Made by a program: the position numbers and the translations under genes
Shown here: positions 63,180 through 64,000 of the stretch, in pieces
How the letters are laid out: every line of letters starts with the position of its first letter
Position numbering within the stretch: the first letter of the stretch is position 1
Notes under the pieces: generated by a model
The model's input: only the letters and a program-made list of their open reading frames with translations
What the model was told of the DNA's origin: nothing
Database searches by the model: none
Source: Verrucomicrobiaceae bacterium
GTDB taxonomy: Bacteria > Verrucomicrobiota > Verrucomicrobiia > Verrucomicrobiales > Akkermansiaceae
Length of the DNA stretch: 64,000 nucleotides
Reading direction: 5' to 3'
Assembly: GCA_027485995.1 (NCBI GenBank)
Contig: JAIXPW010000077.1
Location: 1 to 64,000, forward strand

Positions 63180-63646
63180 GACTCATCGCCCTCCTCTCTA
63201 TGATGCCGGGCCAGATCCTTGGGATGAGACGCGGTGTAATCAGCAGACCAGTGCCCACCCTGATTCCGTTCCAGCGTGACAGGCTGGAAGCATGAATAGC
63301 AGTGGCCCCACGCCTTCGCGTTGTCATAAGGAGTGGCCGGGGACCATGTTTCGAGGATGAAGTCCTCATGCCCCCAGCAGGTGGGACAGTCCAGGATGAC
63401 ATCATAAGGCTTTCCCCGGCGGGTGTCGGAAATAGCGACCAGGCCGGACTGCCGGCGGGTGTGGATCTCCACCGCCGCACGATAGGCGCGGCTGGTGAAC
63501 GATGGCCGGATGCGGAGTTCATCATGACTCCGCACACGCACTACAAGACAAGCCCCTTCAAAACGGGCGCGGCCGCGCTGGATGAGCTTTGTCATCCGGC
63601 TTTCGACCCGCACTGAGCGAGGGGTGAAATCATGGGTGTGATTCAT
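63176..63646 (-). CDS. Zinc-ribbon-containing phage protein, function unknown
   Basis: 156 residues. The N-terminal part is basic (VESRMTKLIQRGRARFEGAC). The C-terminal part has two Cys pairs (VILDCPTCWGHEDFILETWS; WGHCYSCFQPVTLERN), likely a zinc ribbon. It overlaps the next gene by four bases. The function is unknown. Confidence 0.6.
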   Translation of the reverse strand: MNHTHDFTPRSVRVESRMTKLIQRGRARFEGACLVVRVRSHDELRIRPSFTSRAYRAAVEIHTRRQSGLVAISDTRRGKPYDVILDCPTCWGHEDFILETWSPATPYDNAKAWGHCYSCFQPVTLERNQGGHWSADYTASHPKDLARHHREEGDES

Positions 63647-63681
63647 GGTTTTTTCGATGGGTGGAAAACAGGCCGCTCAGA

Positions 63682-63963
63682 TCAAAAATCCCGCGATCCC
63701 TGCCCGAGAGTGGGGCGCTGGGGCGATCGGGCGGCAGAGACCCCGGCGAGCCCCGGCGAGAGGGGCGCGGAGGGCTTCACGAGGTCATCCAGGAGCGCCA
63801 AGCGGTCCTGAGCGGTGGAAATCGCGTTTCGAGTGCGGGCGATGGCACCGCTGCTGAGGGGCTGGCCATGGTTGGCCGCCTGGATGAGATCCAGCGCGTG
63901 GGACTCGGCGGCGGCGAGGTCGGAGTAAACCCCAGCCAAGACGGTGAGGACTGGATTGCTCAT
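63682..63963 (-). CDS. Small helical phage protein
   Basis: 93 residues (MSNPVLTVLAGVYSDLAAAE, SHALDLIQAANHGQPLSSGA, TRNAISTAQDRLALLDDLVK) with a Pro/Arg-rich tail. The start follows a CCCACCCCCACCCAAGCC leader, a typical C/A-rich start context here. No family is recognised. Confidence 0.55.
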   Translation of the reverse strand: MSNPVLTVLAGVYSDLAAAESHALDLIQAANHGQPLSSGAIARTRNAISTAQDRLALLDDLVKPSAPLSPGLAGVSAARSPQRPTLGQGSRDF

Positions 63964-64000
63964 GGCTTGGGTGGGGGTGGGAGGTCGCCCAGCTCACGGC

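Overview
The window looks like a high-GC chromosome of a Verrucomicrobiota bacterium, most like a Luteolibacter/Haloferula-type member of the Verrucomicrobiae. The assignment rests on gene content, not on a marker gene. The evidence is a secreted PVC-type 'membrane-bound dehydrogenase' propeller/HEAT protein, a giant autotransporter-associated beta-strand-repeat protein, GntR-LacI hybrid regulation next to secreted glycoside hydrolases, small helical-repeat paralogues, and translation starts that mostly lack a Shine-Dalgarno sequence and follow C/A-rich leaders.

Host part (about 1-27.9 kb). From left to right: the 5' part of an alpha-L-rhamnosidase-like gene, a K+-independent-type proton-pumping pyrophosphatase, a decayed sugar-dehydrogenase-like remnant, a membrane-anchored helical-repeat protein, and a GntR-LacI regulator. 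The regulator is divergent from a secreted adhesin-like repeat protein, a GH30 and a GH10 enzyme, which together look like a xylan-utilisation locus. Two more helical-repeat proteins, a LysR regulator, a few small or secreted proteins, a DsbD-N-like protein and a very large SGNH/propeller/HEAT/F5-8C/blue-copper protein follow.

Integrated island (27,880-34,808). A 44-bp perfect direct repeat overlaps the 3' part of a tRNA-Arg(CCU) gene and bounds a compact element. It carries a tyrosine integrase, a divergent two-gene cargo (77-aa protein plus DUF2335 membrane protein), and an Xis-like protein / zinc-finger protein / primase / helicase operon. It has no structural or packaging genes, so it resembles a phage satellite or other replicating integrative element.

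Prophage DNA (34.9-64.0 kb). Next to the tRNA lies a second tyrosine integrase. Almost everything after it is on the minus strand. One tail module (36-45.7 kb) ends abruptly at a truncated upstream gene. It is followed by a second, different tail module with a tape measure and -1 frameshifted chaperones (45.8-52.5 kb), and a Mu-like head module in the order F, G, I, decoration protein, T, gp36 (54.7-60.7 kb). Further right are a GNAT/Mom-like candidate modification protein and a run of short zinc-binding or DUF phage proteins. Two tail modules but only one head module suggests one phage inserted in, or recombined with, another. Portal and terminase genes were not found.

The most interesting items are a MuF minor head protein fused to a kinase-like domain with an intact DRHxxN/DNG signature, a free-standing DnaA domain-IV-like protein inside the head operon, the satellite-like island with its DUF2335 cargo, and the truncated gene with 12-bp repeats at the junction of the two phage modules.
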